Assembly: GCA_910576895.1 (NCBI GenBank)
Contig: CAJTJZ010000069.1
Coordinates: 1-15,724, forward strand
DNA length: 15,724 nt
Reading direction: 5' to 3'
From: an uncultured Lachnospiraceae bacterium
Lineage (GTDB): Bacteria > Bacillota > Clostridia > Lachnospirales > Lachnospiraceae
Numbering within the stretch: the first letter of the stretch is position 1; each line of letters begins with the position of its first letter. Shown piece after piece: positions 14,449 through 15,724 of the stretch. The position numbers were made by a program, and so were the translations under genes. The notes under the pieces were generated by a model, which ran no database searches, was not told where the DNA came from, and worked only from the letters and a program-made list of their open reading frames with translations.

Positions 14449-15724
14449 ATGCAGTTAGAATGGATTGACTTTTACACAGAGTTTGCTACAAAGCTGCTGT
14501 TATTTAAAGAGGATAGAAATACATTAATACAAAAAATACATAATATATACATTTCTATGAACAGAAAAATGCCAAAGTTAGGATATCATGATAAAATAAT
14601 CGATCTTGATCCTTTTACAATATTTGGGCTTTTTAATAAAGATAGAAAGAATGTAAAACGTATTATGATTCTAAATGGTATTGGGAAGGAATTTAAAATA
14701 GATTCTAAAGTTCCCAATAATTTAGATGGAATTCCTATCTTAAATAGTAATCAAAAAGTAAATTTTTATGATGTAAAAAGTGATCATTTTAAAGATGATA
14801 TCAATACTCTTTGGACTTTTTTTGAAACTGCATTACTATTGGCAGATTCTAATACGGAAATAAATAGAGAAAAATTTTCTGCTCTTTATAATAAAGTACA
14901 AAAGCAGCATGGCATTAAATGGAATATCATCAGTGGTCTTTATTGGATACGTCCCTATTTTTATATAAATTTAGATCCTATGAATATACAATATATAAAA
15001 AATATGGAACAGAAAGAAAGCATACCAAAAGAATGGATAGAAATAATAAAAGAAAGTTCTTATAAAATAAGAGATGCAAAAGAATATTTGAAAATAAGAG
15101 ATATCTGTCAGAAAGTTCTTGATACAAAAAACTATCCTTATAAAAGCTTTCCAGAATTATCTTATTATGCCCTGACAGGTTTGGAACAAGAAAATCAATT
15201 GGAACAAAAAAATCAAAAAGAGATAGAGAATACAATTGTAGGAAAAATAGATAATACAACAATAAAAGAAAAAATGGAAATAGTAAAAGAACATAGAGAA
15301 AGACAAGCTAGAATAAGAACAGCAATCAAAAAAGCAGCGATTATAAAAGAGAGAGGAAATCTAAATAAGGAAATACCTTATGTTATAGAGGATTTTTTAG
15401 AAGAAGTTTATATGGATAGAAAGCAATATGATATCTTAACTGCGATTATTAGAAGAAAAAAGAATGTTATTTTACAGGGTTCCCCCGGTGTTGGAAAGAC
15501 ATTTCTTGCAAAACGATTGGCCTATTCTATGATAGGAAAAAAAGATGACACAAAGGTTCATATGATACAATTTCATCAGGGGTATTCTTATGAAGATTTT
15601 ATTATGGGATTTCGCCCTTGTATGACAGGATTTGAGTTAAAAAAAGGAGTATTTTATCATTTTTGTAAACAAGCAGAGTCTGATAGAAATCATGAATACT
15701 TTTTTCTTATTGATGAAATTAATC
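14449..15724 (+). CDS. mcrB: McrB-type AAA+ GTPase of a type IV restriction system (5' part, runs off the window)
   Basis: McrB forms rings that bind modified DNA through a variable N-terminal domain and use GTP to drive the McrC nuclease. The frame opens at an ATG behind GAGAGGAG (14436-14443) and stays open for 425 codons to the window edge. Residues 1 to about 190, with DPFTIFGLFNK and WNIISGLYWIRPYFYINLD, match the N-terminal region common in clostridial McrB homologues (from memory). A charged helical linker follows (about 240-320). The AAA+ core shows Walker A GSPGVGKT (344-351), the McrB-type YEDFIMGFRP, and Walker B FFLIDEIN at the very end (D422, E423). The GTPase signature, sensor residues and any mcrC lie beyond the window. 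ATA is the commonest isoleucine codon, in contrast to the purine genes, which suggests horizontal origin. Confidence 0.88.
   Translation, partial: MQLEWIDFYTEFATKLLLFKEDRNTLIQKIHNIYISMNRKMPKLGYHDKIIDLDPFTIFGLFNKDRKNVKRIMILNGIGKEFKIDSKVPNNLDGIPILNSNQKVNFYDVKSDHFKDDINTLWTFFETALLLADSNTEINREKFSALYNKVQKQHGIKWNIISGLYWIRPYFYINLDPMNIQYIKNMEQKESIPKEWIEIIKESSYKIRDAKEYLKIRDICQKVLDTKNYPYKSFPELSYYALTGLEQENQLEQKNQKEIENTIVGKIDNTTIKEKMEIVKEHRERQARIRTAIKKAAIIKERGNLNKEIPYVIEDFLEEVYMDRKQYDILTAIIRRKKNVILQGSPGVGKTFLAKRLAYSMIGKKDDTKVHMIQFHQGYSYEDFIMGFRPCMTGFELKKGVFYHFCKQAESDRNHEYFFLIDEIN

Noticed and set aside
14978..15262. Minus-strand 94-codon open frame rich in Leu, Phe and Tyr
   Set aside because: It is the reverse reading of the Lys/Glu-rich mcrB linker; its apparent hydrophobic character is produced by A-rich codons on the opposite strand.

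Overview
This is an AT-rich stretch of a Firmicutes chromosome, most likely from the Lachnospiraceae or a close clostridial relative. The inference rests on AT-rich codon use, strong AGGAGG-type ribosome binding sites, meso-diaminopimelate (DAP) cell-wall genes (dapF, a MurE with the DNPR motif), a Bacillus-type iron-sulphur PurF, and Lys-rich exported proteins with bacterial Ig-like domains. The species cannot be named from the sequence alone.

Layout. Positions 1-150 hold the end of a ROK-family sugar kinase, closed by a terminator. Next come dapF (266-1102) and a MurE-type ligase (1179-2660), so DAP production and DAP attachment to the peptidoglycan precursor are side by side. An exported Ig-like protein with an acidic tail (2729-3952) lies 20 bases before a eukaryotic-type HisA (3973-4758). 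A small uncharacterised protein (4883-5095) follows. A purine block then runs purC (5192-5899), purF (6046-7470), purB (7555-8991). A 760-residue exported protein with eight BIG2-like repeats (9033-11315) follows purB closely. It converges on argG (12646-11426, minus strand) across a shared bidirectional terminator.

The 200-base argG leader is the most unusual non-coding DNA here. It holds a run of perfect or near-perfect hairpins, an open 39-codon frame and a possible ArgR operator, behind a good sigma-A-type promoter. Transcribed divergently from it is an exported protein with three PPC-like repeats (13030-14385). The window ends inside a gene for an McrB-type AAA+ GTPase (from 14449), the motor of a type IV, modification-dependent restriction system. 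The last two genes use ATA for isoleucine far more than the housekeeping genes do, which suggests an accessory region starts just beyond the argG leader.

How the genes work together: the left and middle are biosynthetic (DAP/peptidoglycan, histidine, purine, arginine), with three secreted or surface proteins interspersed; the right edge is defence. No CRISPR array, tRNA, rRNA or transposase was seen. The best candidates for something undescribed are the argG leader array, the eukaryotic-type hisA paired with a surface-protein gene, and the small 70-residue protein.
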